Assembly: GCA_016177925.1 (NCBI GenBank)
Contig: JACOUH010000077.1
Location: forward strand, 1 to 33,909
Direction: 5' to 3'
Length of the DNA: 33,909 nucleotides
Source of the DNA: Planctomycetota bacterium
Lineage (GTDB): Bacteria; Planctomycetota; Planctomycetia; Gemmatales; Gemmataceae
Shown here piece after piece: positions 1 through 8,699 of this stretch (positions are counted from its first letter, which is position 1; each line of letters opens with the position of its first letter). The notes under the pieces were generated by a model. It ran no database searches. It saw only the letters and a list, made by a program, of their open reading frames with translations, and had not been told where the DNA came from. A program made the position numbers and the translations under genes.

Positions 1-310
1 GACAGCCCTCGCGTCGGTGAATCTCCGCAGAACGAGCCCGTCTTCCTTCCGGGTGCGGGAAACCCTGACGGCCATGACGGGCTGGGCCGGCTGGGCGACG
101 GCTTTTCCGGGGAGTTTGCCCCCGGACGCGGACCGCCCGTGGTCGATGGATTGTGTCAGGCGGGCAAGGTTGAGAGCATCGCGAAACTCTCCGAGCGGGA
201 AAGGAGTATCCCGCGGACGACAAGCGGGAAAGGCCGGCAAGGAGTGCCGGCCCCCGAGAGTCAAGAGGGCCCAAGAGACGAGCCCTCACGAACATCCGGG
301 AGGCCACCTG

Positions 311-1024
311 ATGAAGTGGCAGCGCATCCTCGCCCTCGTGACGACCGCCGCCGCCCTGGCGACCCCCGTTCAGGCGGGCATCTTCTTTGGCAAGAAGAAG
401 CCAACCCCCGTCGACCCCAACCAGCGCGTGCCGGAACTGCTCGGCGTCGTCAAGACGTCGCCCGACGAGCACAAGCGATCCCAAGCGGCCGAGGAACTCC
501 GCAAGTACGACCCGCAGGCGTATCCCGACATCGTGCCAGTGCTGATCGATGTCCTGGCGAGCGACTCCAAGCCATCGGTGCGTGTCGAGGCGGCCCAGAC
601 CCTTGGCAAGCTGCGGCCGGTTTCGCTGGCCGTCGGCCAGGCGCTGGAGCAGGCGCTCGCCAAGGACACCTCCATGCGCGTTCGTCTGCAGGCGCGTAGT
701 TCGCTCCTTCAATATCACTGGAGCGGCTATCGGACACCGAAGAAAGACGTCAACCCGGCGCCGCAGACCAAGGAGCCGCCGCTGGCCCCTTCGCTTCCGA
801 CCGACGCCCCCGCTCCGGTCCCGACATCCCCGAAGCCTGCGCTCGCTCGTCCGGCGGCCTCGATTGGTCTGCCGATGACCCCGCCGTCGCGCCAGCGCGT
901 CGTTGTTCCGCCGCCGGGCGAGGCGTTTCCGTCGGTGCCGGTGATCCGCACGACGCCGATCCAGACGGGTGCCCGTCCGCTTCCCCCGCAGCCTGCGGAT
1001 CTCTCCCTGCCGCCCCGGTGGTGA
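311..1024 (+). CDS. Exported HEAT-repeat protein with Pro-rich tail
   Basis: The predicted protein has 237 residues. I start it at ATG 311 because GGGAGG lies 7 bases upstream and the product then begins with a clean signal peptide (MKWQRILALVTTAAALATPVQA, cut near residue 22). The open frame extends further upstream but that part does not look like protein. Residues about 35-140 hold two or three HEAT-like alpha-helical repeats (for example VPVLIDVLASD and SVRVEAAQTLGKLRP). HEAT repeats are usually scaffolds for protein contacts. Residues 145-237 are low-complexity and rich in Pro and Ala, probably disordered. It converges on the PilZ gene across a hairpin. Exported HEAT proteins of this kind are common in planctomycetes and their job is unknown; no specific function can be assigned. 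Confidence 0.8.
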   Translation: MKWQRILALVTTAAALATPVQAGIFFGKKKPTPVDPNQRVPELLGVVKTSPDEHKRSQAAEELRKYDPQAYPDIVPVLIDVLASDSKPSVRVEAAQTLGKLRPVSLAVGQALEQALAKDTSMRVRLQARSSLLQYHWSGYRTPKKDVNPAPQTKEPPLAPSLPTDAPAPVPTSPKPALARPAASIGLPMTPPSRQRVVVPPPGEAFPSVPVIRTTPIQTGARPLPPQPADLSLPPRW

Positions 1025-1086
1025 GCGGTCATCTCGGTCCGGTTTTCCCGTTCGTCGCAACAGGCGGCTCACCTGTCGGTCGGGGT

Positions 1087-1109
1087 GGGACAGCCGAGCC
1101 GGCTGTCCC
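1087..1109. terminator. Hairpin between convergent genes, likely bidirectional terminator
   Basis: A perfect 9-bp stem, GGGACAGCC / GGCTGTCCC, encloses the 5-base loop GAGCC. It sits between the stop of the HEAT-repeat gene and the stop of the PilZ gene, which face each other. No U-tract follows, so intrinsic termination is inferred from position and symmetry only. It may also be one copy of a dispersed hairpin. Confidence 0.5.
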
Positions 1110-1696
1110 TACGAGGGGACTGCGACCTCCATGAACGTGCCGCCGTTCTCGAAAAGATCGTCACCGATCGCACACGTCCACAAAATGCGCACCAGGAACA
1201 ACCACGCCTGCCCCTGGCCGGCGGTCGCGCCGCCGGGCAGAGAAATGAGGACGCGCACCTTCTGGCCGAGCAAGCTGCGTGTCCCGAGCAGACGGATGCC
1301 GGTCGCGGACAGGTCGCGGCTGAGCAACGCGAACTCGCGACCGTCTTCCGTCCGCACCTTTACCGGCTGGATGAAGTCGACGCGGCTGTCCTCACGGCGC
1401 TCGACCTCCCGCGCTGCCGCTCGGTGAGCCCGGACGATCTGGCGCACGGCCCGCCGCACCGCTTGCTGCTGTTCCTGATCGCGCAGGACGCGCTCACTGA
1501 CGCTGGCAGCGTGGTAGTAGCGGCCGCTGCGGTAGCGCAGCGCCGGCCCGGCCAGGGCCACCACGTCCTTCCAGCGGGCCCCCGAAAGGCCGGCCTTCAC
1601 CAGTTCTTCGCGCACCTCCCGCGCCAGGACGAATCCTTGCTTCTGCGCTCGCCGGACGACAGCATCCACGATGTTCTGAAGGTTGTTGGGTTTCAT
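1109..1696 (-). CDS. PilZ-domain protein (putative c-di-GMP receptor)
   Basis: The protein has 195 residues and starts at ATG 1696, preceded by AAGGGGGT. Residues about 1-95 are helical and basic with no family I recognise. Residues about 100-193 look like a PilZ domain: an Arg-rich entry (ERREDSRVDF), then strands, then DLSATGIRLL, which matches the family pattern D/N-x-S-x-x-G, followed by LGQKVRVLISLPGG. In characterised PilZ proteins the Arg motif and this D/N-S-G motif bind cyclic di-GMP, so this is probably a cytoplasmic receptor controlling surface or motility output. No signal peptide is seen. The gene upstream on the same strand is 77 bases away. The domain assignment is good; ligand binding is inferred. 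Confidence 0.75.
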   Translation of the reverse strand: MKPNNLQNIVDAVVRRAQKQGFVLAREVREELVKAGLSGARWKDVVALAGPALRYRSGRYYHAASVSERVLRDQEQQQAVRRAVRQIVRAHRAAAREVERREDSRVDFIQPVKVRTEDGREFALLSRDLSATGIRLLGTRSLLGQKVRVLISLPGGATAGQGQAWLFLVRILWTCAIGDDLFENGGTFMEVAVPS

Positions 1697-1773
1697 GACA
1701 CCCCCTTCGTGCCTGCGAGTAGTGTACGTCTGGGTTGGCAGGTCGTCCCGTTTGCCGCGGCGGACGGAGGGCG

Positions 1774-2433
1774 TCAGCGGTCGTTGGCGTCCGGTCGTCC
1801 GGCCTCGGCGAGAGCCAGGGTGATTGCCTCGGCTTCCGTCGCCGCCGGCCCTGTCTCGATCCGGCGGAGGCGGCCGGGCTGGGTGGTGCGGACGTCGCAG
1901 ACGAAGCGCCAGCCGCCCTGCGGCAGTTCCAGCACCTTGAAGGCGACAATGCCGACTTCCTTCATACGCTGACGCACCGTCGTCCAGTCGGTCCCGGTCG
2001 CATTACCGCCGGCCTGCTGCTCGGGGACGTCGGCGACCCCGAAGGCCCGCGGCGATGGGATGCTCACCGGCACCGGCGGTGGAGTGTACGCCGCGGCCGC
2101 TGTGACGGCCGATTGCGGCGGGGCCGTCTCCGGCTGGTCGGCGTTCTGACCGCGGACGACCGGGACGCGCGGGGCAGGCCCCTGGGCCCACGTCGCGGCG
2201 GGGGGGGCCTGCCGTGGCACGGTGCGGGCGGGGACGGTCTGGGGCCGGGGAGCCAGGGTCGACGCGGGGGGAGAGGTCCCCCAGTCAGGGGGAACGTACA
2301 CGATCGGCGAACCGCCGATGGGGCCGCAGCCCGCCGGCCCTCAGGGGCCCGCCCTGCTGCGCGAGGGGACGGCAACCAGCCAGACGACGGCAGGCACGGC
2401 CAGCGCCAACAGCGTGGCGGTTCCAGTGCGCAT
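1774..2433 (-). pseudogene. Exported protein of unknown function interrupted by an in-frame TGA
   Basis: ATG 2433 has a strong ribosome site (AGGAAAGGA) and encodes an obvious signal-peptide start, MRTGTATLLALAVPAVVWLV. After 30 codons the frame meets TGA (2341-2343). The same frame then stays open to a stop at 1774 and encodes about 188 more residues: a Pro/Ala-rich linker and then a compact C-terminal segment (WTTVRQRMKEVGIVAFKVLE, then GGWRFVCDVRTTQPGR). The body alone could start at GTG 2301, but it would then lack a signal peptide and a clear ribosome site. I read this as one exported protein of about 219 residues broken by a nonsense change, or a base-call error. The C-terminal segment is not a family I recognise. 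It lies upstream of, and co-directional with, the PilZ gene. Confidence 0.6.
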
Positions 2434-2681
2434 GGGAATCCTTTCCTTGCCGCCCGGCAGGCGCGGGGCGTCATCCGGGACGTCCTGTCCGGATGGAAAC
2501 GGGTGAAGGGCCATGGGTCGTCAGAAGGGAGTACACCTCTCCGGTTGCGGCCGGGAGGAGTTTGTCAGCGAGTCGGGCGGCACCATAGCAGGCGCCCCCC
2601 CGCGTGGAAAGATCAACCGGCAAGAGGGGCGAGTGGCACAATTTACAACGTTACAGGCAGAAATTACAAGCGCCTCACCCG

Positions 2682-3971
2682 TCAGCGGGTTGCCTCGCGC
2701 TCGGTGATGAGTCGTGAGGAGCGGCCGCGCGTGACGTAGCTCCACGCCCACTGCATCAGCACCAGCAGGCGGTTCTGAAAGCCAACGATGTACATCAGGT
2801 GGATGAACAGCCAGGCCAGCCACGCCAGGTAGCCGTTGAGGCGCAACCAGCCGACCTCAGCGACGGCGCGGGCGCGGCCGATTGTCGCCATGTTGCCCTT
2901 GTTCTTGTAGACGAACGGCGGCATGGGCCGGCCCTTCAGCCGCATCTGGATGAGTTGGGCGACGTAGCGACCCTGTTGCATGGCAACCGGGGCGACGCCG
3001 GGCAGCGGCTTGCCGTCGGGGCCGCTACAGCTGGCCAGGTCGCCAATTACGAACAGTTCCGGGTGTCCGGGCACCGTCAAGTCGGGCTGCACGACGACGC
3101 GGCCTACCCGGTCGGTCTGGCCGCCTGCTGACTCCGCCAGCGACTTGCCCAGCGAAGACCCCTGGACGCCGGCCGCCCACAGGACGGTGTGCGCGTCGAG
3201 CTTCTCCGTCTTCTGCGCTCCTTTCGGTCCGAGATTCACCATCACGAGCCCCGGCTGGATGTCGGTGACCAGCGCATGCGTCCGCACGGCCGCCCCGAGC
3301 TGCGCGAGGGCTTTTTCCGCCTTGGCGGAGAGCTTGGGGTGGAAACCGGGCAGCACGCGATCGGTTCCCTCCAGGAGGATGATGCGGGCCTTGCGCGGGT
3401 CGATGTTGCGGAAGTCGTTGCGCAGCGTGTGCCGGGCCAACTCGGCGACGGCGCCGGCCATCTCGACACCTGTCGCTCCGCCGCCGACGATGACGAACGT
3501 CAGCAGGGAGCGGATGCGGTCCGGGTCGGTCTCGCGCTCGGCGCGCTCGAACGTCGTCAGGATGCGGCGGCGGATCTCGGTGGCATCCTCGATGGTCTTC
3601 AGTCCCGGCGCCAGCTGCTCCCACTCGGGCTTTCCGAAATAGTGATGGCGCGCCCCTGTGGCGAGGACGAGCACGTCGTAGTCGAGGGTTCCGTCCGAGA
3701 ACAGGACACGGCGGGTGTTGGCATCGATCCCGACGACATCGGCGAGGAGGACGCGCGTGTTCTTCTGTTTGCTGACGACGGCGCGGAGCGGGGCGGCGAT
3801 GTTGGCCGGCGACAGTTGCCCGGTGGCGACTTGGTAGAGCAGTGGCTGGAAGAGATGGAAGTTGCGCCGGTCAACGAGCGTCACGCGCACGGGCGCTTTG
3901 CGCAGCGCCCGCGCCGCGGACAGCCCGCCGAAGCCCCCGCCCACGATGACGACGTGCGGCTGTGTGCTCAC
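2682..3971 (-). CDS. ndh: Type II NADH dehydrogenase (NDH-2)
   Basis: This 429-residue flavoprotein should pass electrons from NADH to quinone at the inner face of the membrane without pumping protons. It has the two Rossmann motifs of the family: GGGFGG at residues 11-16 for FAD and VGGGATG near residues 162-168 for NADH. FVIGDLAS near residue 308 is the second FAD contact, with its Asp at 311. YQVATG (46-51) and the AP-x-A-x-QQG stretch (327-334) match NDH-2 quinone-site regions. The C-terminus (about 375-412) is hydrophobic and amphipathic, fitting membrane attachment. Length is normal. The start is GTG 3971, preceded by GGGAGG. It lies downstream of ppk1 on the same strand, separated by a long palindrome that may reduce or process read-through. 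Confidence 0.92.
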   Translation of the reverse strand: MSTQPHVVIVGGGFGGLSAARALRKAPVRVTLVDRRNFHLFQPLLYQVATGQLSPANIAAPLRAVVSKQKNTRVLLADVVGIDANTRRVLFSDGTLDYDVLVLATGARHHYFGKPEWEQLAPGLKTIEDATEIRRRILTTFERAERETDPDRIRSLLTFVIVGGGATGVEMAGAVAELARHTLRNDFRNIDPRKARIILLEGTDRVLPGFHPKLSAKAEKALAQLGAAVRTHALVTDIQPGLVMVNLGPKGAQKTEKLDAHTVLWAAGVQGSSLGKSLAESAGGQTDRVGRVVVQPDLTVPGHPELFVIGDLASCSGPDGKPLPGVAPVAMQQGRYVAQLIQMRLKGRPMPPFVYKNKGNMATIGRARAVAEVGWLRLNGYLAWLAWLFIHLMYIVGFQNRLLVLMQWAWSYVTRGRSSRLITEREATR

Positions 3972-3987
3972 GAAGCTTCCTCCCGCA

Positions 3988-4097
3988 GGTGGTTGGTCGG
4001 TGGGAGGGTGCGCCGCTTGCGGCTTCGCGTTCGCTTGTCCTGTCTGGTGAAGCGAACGCTACGCCGCAAGCGGCGCATCCTTTCCCACCCAACCACC
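3988..4097. repeat. Dispersed palindromic repeat, copy 1
   Basis: An almost uninterrupted inverted repeat fills the ppk1-ndh gap. The outer arms are GGTGGTTGG (3988-3996) and CCAACCACC (4089-4097). The inner arms are GCGCCGCTTGCGGC and its complement, extending into CGTTCGCTT. A second copy with the same core (GGCTTCGCGTTCGCTTGTCC) and the same kind of GGTTGGG ends lies at 8591-8688. It has no coding capacity. It resembles a non-autonomous hairpin element or a transcript-end structure. Confidence 0.8.
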
Positions 4098-4100
4098 GGG

Positions 4101-6320
4101 TCATGATGTCTGCTTCTTGCGGGAGCGGCGACGCGACGTCACAGGCGAGGCGGGCTCGTAGAAGCCGTCGGGCGGCGGCAGGATCTCGGCGGGCATCCGC
4201 GTGGCGTTCTGCGCCGCCAGTTCGAGGAAGCGTTCCTGACTGCGGATGCGCGGCGGCTCCGGCGCGGCAGCACCGTCGTCCTGGGGGCGGGCCGCCGTCG
4301 CGGAAACACGACGGTAGCTGCCATCGGGTAGCAGCTCGCGGGCCTTGACGTTGTCCGCCAGGCCGGTGTTGAGGAGGTCGATCAGACGCTGCTTTAGATC
4401 GGGCTGCTCGATCGGCCAGACCACCTCGACACGACGACTCAGGTTGCGGTCCATCCAGTCGGCGCTACCGATGAGGACCTGCGGATCGCCGCCGTTCTCG
4501 AAATAGAAGATGCGGCTGTGCTCCAGGAACCGATCGACGACACTGGTGACGCGGATGTTCTCGCTGATCCCCGGTAAACCCGGCCGCAACGCGCAAATGC
4601 CGCGGCAGAGGATGTGGATCTTCACCCCCGCCTGGCTGGCACGATACAGCGCCTGCACCATTGCCGGCTCGAGCAGGCCGTTGATCTTGGCCATGACGCG
4701 CCCTGGCTTGCCGGCTTGCTGGTTAGCCATCTCCTGCTGAATCCGCTCGATCATGAACGACTGCATGCGGCTCGGCGCGACCACCAGCTTGCGCCACTGC
4801 GGCAGCTCGCAGTAGCCGGTCAGGTAGTTGAAGAGCGCCGATACGTCCTCGCAAAAGTCGGGATTGCAGGTGAAGTAACCCAGGTCCGTGTACACCCGCG
4901 CTGTCTGTGGGTTGTAGTTGCCGGTGCCGAGATGGACGTAGCGGCGGATGCCGGCGTCCTCGCGGCGCACCACCAGGGCGACCTTGCAGTGCGTCTTGAG
5001 GCCGACGAAGCCGAAGACCACGTGAACACCTGACTTCTCCAGCTGACGCGCCCAGACGATGTTGCGCTCCTCGTCGAGCCGGGCCTTGATCTCGATGACC
5101 GCCGTCACCTGCTTGCCGTTGTCCGCCGCCCGCTGTAATGCCTTCACGATCGGCGAGTCGATCGAGGTCCGATAGAGTGTCTGCTTGATGGCGAGCACCC
5201 GCTCGTCGTTGGCTGCGGCCTCGATGAAGTCGACAACGTGCGCGAACGACTCATACGGATGGTGGACGAGGATGTCACGGCCGCGGATGGACGCCCAGAT
5301 ACTGGAGGCCTGGGTGAATTCGGGCACTAGCTGCGGCACGAACTGCGGATCGCGCAGATGGGGGTAGCCGGGCAGATTGTAGATGTGAAACATGCTGGTC
5401 AGGTCGAGCAGCGAGGGATTGCGGTTGACGTCGATGGGCTCGAGATCGAGCTCCCTCGTGAGAAAGTCCTCGACCTCCGGCGAGACGTCCGACTCGATCT
5501 CCAGCCGCACCGCTGTGCCGCGGCGGCGCCTGCGCACCTCTTCCTCGATGGTCTTGAGCAGGTCCTCGACCTCGTCGTCGTCGATCTCGAAATCGCTGTT
5601 GCGGGTGACACGGAAGACGGTGTCATGCTCGAGCTGCATGCCGGGGAAGAGGTCGGTCAGGTGCATGCGGATGACGCCCTCGAGGGGGACGAAGGCATGT
5701 CCCTTCTCCACGGACAACTTGACGAACCGCTCTAGCACGGCCGGGACCTGGACCACGGCGTAGAGTTTCTCAGGATGGGCGGGGCGACGCAGCCTGACAC
5801 AGAGATTGAGCGACTTGTTGGCCAGGTGGGGGAACGGATGCCCAGGGTCTTTCGCCAGCGGCGTCAGCACCGGGAAGATCTCTTTCAGGAAGATGCGGCG
5901 GACGTGCTTGCGCTCGGACTCGCTGAGGTCCTTGGGGCTCTTGATGACGATGCCCTCGCGCTCCAGGGAGGGCAGGACGTCCTCCATGAAGCAGCGATGT
6001 TTGTCGGCGTTCATCTGCCGCACCATCTGGCTGATCCGGTCGAGTTGTTCGGCCGGCGGCGTGCGGTCGGCGCCGGAGCCGTAGGGGATGCCGGCCTGCA
6101 CCTTCTGCAGCAAACCGCCGACACGGACCATGTAGAACTCGTCGAGGTTCGAGTCGAAGATGGCGAGGAATTTGAGCCGTTCCAGGAGCGGGACCTGGGG
6201 ATCCTGTGCCTCTTCGAGGACGCGGCGGTTGAACTCGAGCCAGCTCAACTCGCGGTTGAAGTACAACGAGGGGTCGTCCAGCGCCAGGGTCTGGTTCGGC
6301 GGGGGAGCAACGATCGTCAT
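4101..6320 (-). CDS. ppk1: Polyphosphate kinase 1
   Basis: PPK1 makes inorganic polyphosphate reversibly from ATP through a phospho-histidine intermediate. The 739 residues cover the four-domain family layout: an N-terminal domain (YFNRELSWLEFNRRVLEEA, residues 20-38), a head domain, and two phospholipase-D-like C-terminal domains. The expected catalytic histidine is H444 in GLKTHCKVALV, and the second conserved histidine is H601 in DRFLEHSRIFYFENGG. GTGNYNPQTA (465-474) is also typical. The last 60 residues are a basic, Pro-rich extension. The start ATG 6320 follows AAGGAG with suitable spacing. It is the upstream gene of the pair with ndh and diverges from the membrane protein at 6514 across about 190 bases that must hold both promoters. 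Confidence 0.95.
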   Translation of the reverse strand: MTIVAPPPNQTLALDDPSLYFNRELSWLEFNRRVLEEAQDPQVPLLERLKFLAIFDSNLDEFYMVRVGGLLQKVQAGIPYGSGADRTPPAEQLDRISQMVRQMNADKHRCFMEDVLPSLEREGIVIKSPKDLSESERKHVRRIFLKEIFPVLTPLAKDPGHPFPHLANKSLNLCVRLRRPAHPEKLYAVVQVPAVLERFVKLSVEKGHAFVPLEGVIRMHLTDLFPGMQLEHDTVFRVTRNSDFEIDDDEVEDLLKTIEEEVRRRRRGTAVRLEIESDVSPEVEDFLTRELDLEPIDVNRNPSLLDLTSMFHIYNLPGYPHLRDPQFVPQLVPEFTQASSIWASIRGRDILVHHPYESFAHVVDFIEAAANDERVLAIKQTLYRTSIDSPIVKALQRAADNGKQVTAVIEIKARLDEERNIVWARQLEKSGVHVVFGFVGLKTHCKVALVVRREDAGIRRYVHLGTGNYNPQTARVYTDLGYFTCNPDFCEDVSALFNYLTGYCELPQWRKLVVAPSRMQSFMIERIQQEMANQQAGKPGRVMAKINGLLEPAMVQALYRASQAGVKIHILCRGICALRPGLPGISENIRVTSVVDRFLEHSRIFYFENGGDPQVLIGSADWMDRNLSRRVEVVWPIEQPDLKQRLIDLLNTGLADNVKARELLPDGSYRRVSATAARPQDDGAAAPEPPRIRSQERFLELAAQNATRMPAEILPPPDGFYEPASPVTSRRRSRKKQTS

Positions 6321-6513
6321 GCTCCGATCTCCTTCAGCGGTGCGCGGTCAGCGGCGTGTGGGTGAAGGGGTATTATAGTCCGGCGGAGTTCGACGGAGTA
6401 ACTCTTTCTTCCGCTGGAGGGTTCGGGAAAAGTGATGCACGAAACGAACGCCCGGGCGCCACTATTACAGGAAGAGCGTGGTCCTTCCTCGCCCCCTTGA
6501 GAGGGTTTCTGAC

Positions 6514-8589
6514 GTGCGACTGACCTTGCGTACATTACTGGCGTACCTCGACGACCAGCTGGAGCCGGCGGAGATCAAGCGGATCGGGCAGAAGGTGGCC
6601 GAGAGCGACGCCGCCCAGGAGCTGATCGCCCGTATCAGGCAGGTCACCCGCCGCCGCCGCCTGACGACGCCGACCGACGGCGGCGCCGGTGAGCGCTTCG
6701 ACGCCAACACCGTCGCCGAATACCTCGACAGCGAGCTGTCGGCGGAACAGATCGCCGATTTGGAAAAGATCTGCCTGGAGTCCGACGTCCATCTCGCCGA
6801 GGTTTCCGCCTGCCACCAGATCCTCACGCTGGTGCTCGGCGAGCCGGCCCTCATTCCGCCAACCGCCCGTCGCCGCATGTACGACCTCGTTCAGGGCCGC
6901 AAGCCCAAACCGGCGCGCAAGCCGGTCCCCGCGGCGACCTCACCGAACGGCCAGCCCGCCACCACCGAACCGGACGCCGACGAGACGCTCTTGCTCGGTC
7001 TGCCCTTGTTCCGCAAGGCACCGTGGCTGCGCTGGGCGGTGCCGCTCGCCGCCGTTCTCCTGCTTGCCGTGCTGGGCGGCGTCCTGTGGAGGACGCTGTC
7101 CAACTCGGGGGGCGGCACCCGCATTGCCGCGAACGGCAACCCCAGCGACGAGTCTCCCAAGGACAGGGATGCCGACCGGCAGAAGGACAAGGACAAGACG
7201 GGGGACAAGACCAAGCAGCCCGATCAGGGCTCTTCAAAGGACAAGGACAACAAGCAGGACAAGGACAAGCCGAAAGACCCGGTCAAGGACAAGCCGAAGG
7301 AGCCGGACAAGGGCACCGTTACCCTGCCGCCACCGATCGACAAGCCGAACGACGAGCGCAAGGAGGCGGGCCGCTTCGTCTCGACAGGTGCGGTGCTGGC
7401 CCGCCAGGGCAAGGACGCCGAGTGGGAGCGCGTCCCGGTCGATAGCACCGTCCAGAGTGGCGAGGCGCTGGTCAGCCTGCCCGGCTACCGGAGCGAGTTG
7501 CGTCTCAGCAGTGGGGTCGGTCTGCTGCTGTGGGGCACCCTGCCCGAGATTCCCATGCCCAAGAAGTTGCCCCTGCGGGAGAGCGCGGTGACCTTGCACC
7601 AGGCACCAAGGGGTGTGGACGCGGACCTGACGCTGCAGCGCGGCCGGATTTACCTGACCAACCGCAAGGAGAAGGGGCCTGCCATCATCCGGGTCCGCTT
7701 CTGGCGTGAGGAGGTCTGGGACGTCACTCTCGAGGAGCCCGAAACCGTCGCCGGCCTCGAGTTCTTCTCGGGCTACGGTCCGAACATGAAGTTCCGCAGC
7801 AGCGGCGAGGAGCCGGTCGCGGTGGTCGTGTTGTTCTTCGTCAAGGGAAAGGGGAAGGTCAAACTCGAATCCGACACCTTCGCCATGCAGGCCCTGCCCG
7901 GCCCGGCCCTGCTGTTCTGGAACAACAAGCTCAAGCGGCAGGGACCGTTCGCCGATCCGGCCGCTGCCCCCTTCTGGAATCCCGATCGCTCCCTCCCCCG
8001 CGAGCACCAGGTGCTGGTTGCTGCCCGCGAGGAACTGGCCAATCAGCTGGCCAAGCCGGGCCGGGCCGTCGAAGTTGGGCTGCAGGAGAGTCTGCAATCC
8101 AACAAGTCCGAGCACCGCATCCTTGCCATCCGCTGCCTGGGGGCCCTCGACGCGGTTGGCGCGCTGATCGACGGACTGGGCGACCCGATGCATCCCGAGG
8201 TCCGTGTCGAGTCGGCCGAAGCCCTGCGGATCTGGATTGGTCGCGGCAAGGAACAGGCTGGCAAGCTCTACGACCCCAAAAAGCGGACCGGCATTCTGAC
8301 CGACAAGAAGTTCCGCGCCGACGAGGCCGAGAGCGTCCTCGAACTGCTCGACGGCCTCACCGAGCAGGATATTCGGCAGCGCGAGACGTATGATGCTCTT
8401 CTCGCGTACCTGAAGCACAACCGGCTCGAGGTGCGGGAGCTGGCATACGAGCAGCTGATGAGCATCTTCCGCGAGGAAGGAAGCAAGATCAACTATAACC
8501 CGGCCGGGACCAGCGAGCAGATCAGCGAGGGATATGAAGAGTGGAGGAAGCTGGTCAGCAAGCTCCTCCCGAAAAAGTCGGGTAGTTAG
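6514..8589 (+). CDS. Membrane protein with two anti-sigma-like segments and FecR-like outer part
   Basis: I choose GTG 6514 because GAGAGGG lies 9 bases upstream and the conserved sequence begins there; GTG 6478 would add 12 residues. The 691-residue product has two similar N-terminal segments, LLAYLDDQLEPAEI and VAEYLDSELSAEQI, each followed by a helix. This pattern is common in planctomycete anti-sigma-like proteins. One transmembrane helix follows (about 172-194, WAVPLAAVLLLAVLGGVLW), then a Lys/Asp-rich linker of about 50 residues. Next is a domain resembling FecR (STGAVLARQG, then LVSLPGYRSELRLSSG). A C-terminal helical part has one HEAT-like repeat near VGALIDGLGDPMHPEVRVES. A signalling role linking outside to inside is inferred from the architecture. 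There is no sigma gene next to it. Confidence 0.7.
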   Translation: MRLTLRTLLAYLDDQLEPAEIKRIGQKVAESDAAQELIARIRQVTRRRRLTTPTDGGAGERFDANTVAEYLDSELSAEQIADLEKICLESDVHLAEVSACHQILTLVLGEPALIPPTARRRMYDLVQGRKPKPARKPVPAATSPNGQPATTEPDADETLLLGLPLFRKAPWLRWAVPLAAVLLLAVLGGVLWRTLSNSGGGTRIAANGNPSDESPKDRDADRQKDKDKTGDKTKQPDQGSSKDKDNKQDKDKPKDPVKDKPKEPDKGTVTLPPPIDKPNDERKEAGRFVSTGAVLARQGKDAEWERVPVDSTVQSGEALVSLPGYRSELRLSSGVGLLLWGTLPEIPMPKKLPLRESAVTLHQAPRGVDADLTLQRGRIYLTNRKEKGPAIIRVRFWREEVWDVTLEEPETVAGLEFFSGYGPNMKFRSSGEEPVAVVVLFFVKGKGKVKLESDTFAMQALPGPALLFWNNKLKRQGPFADPAAAPFWNPDRSLPREHQVLVAAREELANQLAKPGRAVEVGLQESLQSNKSEHRILAIRCLGALDAVGALIDGLGDPMHPEVRVESAEALRIWIGRGKEQAGKLYDPKKRTGILTDKKFRADEAESVLELLDGLTEQDIRQRETYDALLAYLKHNRLEVRELAYEQLMSIFREEGSKINYNPAGTSEQISEGYEEWRKLVSKLLPKKSGS

Positions 8590-8590
8590 A

Positions 8591-8688
8591 TGGTTGGGTG
8601 GCTTTCCGCTTGCAGCTTCGCGTTCGCTTGTCCTGTCAGGACAAGCGAACGCGAAGCCGCAAGCGGAAGAGTTGCCGGCGCCCAACCA
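8591..8688. repeat. Dispersed palindromic repeat, copy 2
   Basis: This is a near-perfect hairpin with arms of about 32 bases (8604-8635 and 8637-8668), flanked by TGGTTGGG and CCCAACCA. The arms differ at one position (TTGCAGC against TTGCGGC). It shares its core and end design with the copy at 3988-4097. It lies between two convergent genes, so it could also terminate both transcripts. Confidence 0.8.
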
Positions 8689-8699
8689 GGGAGGGTAGC

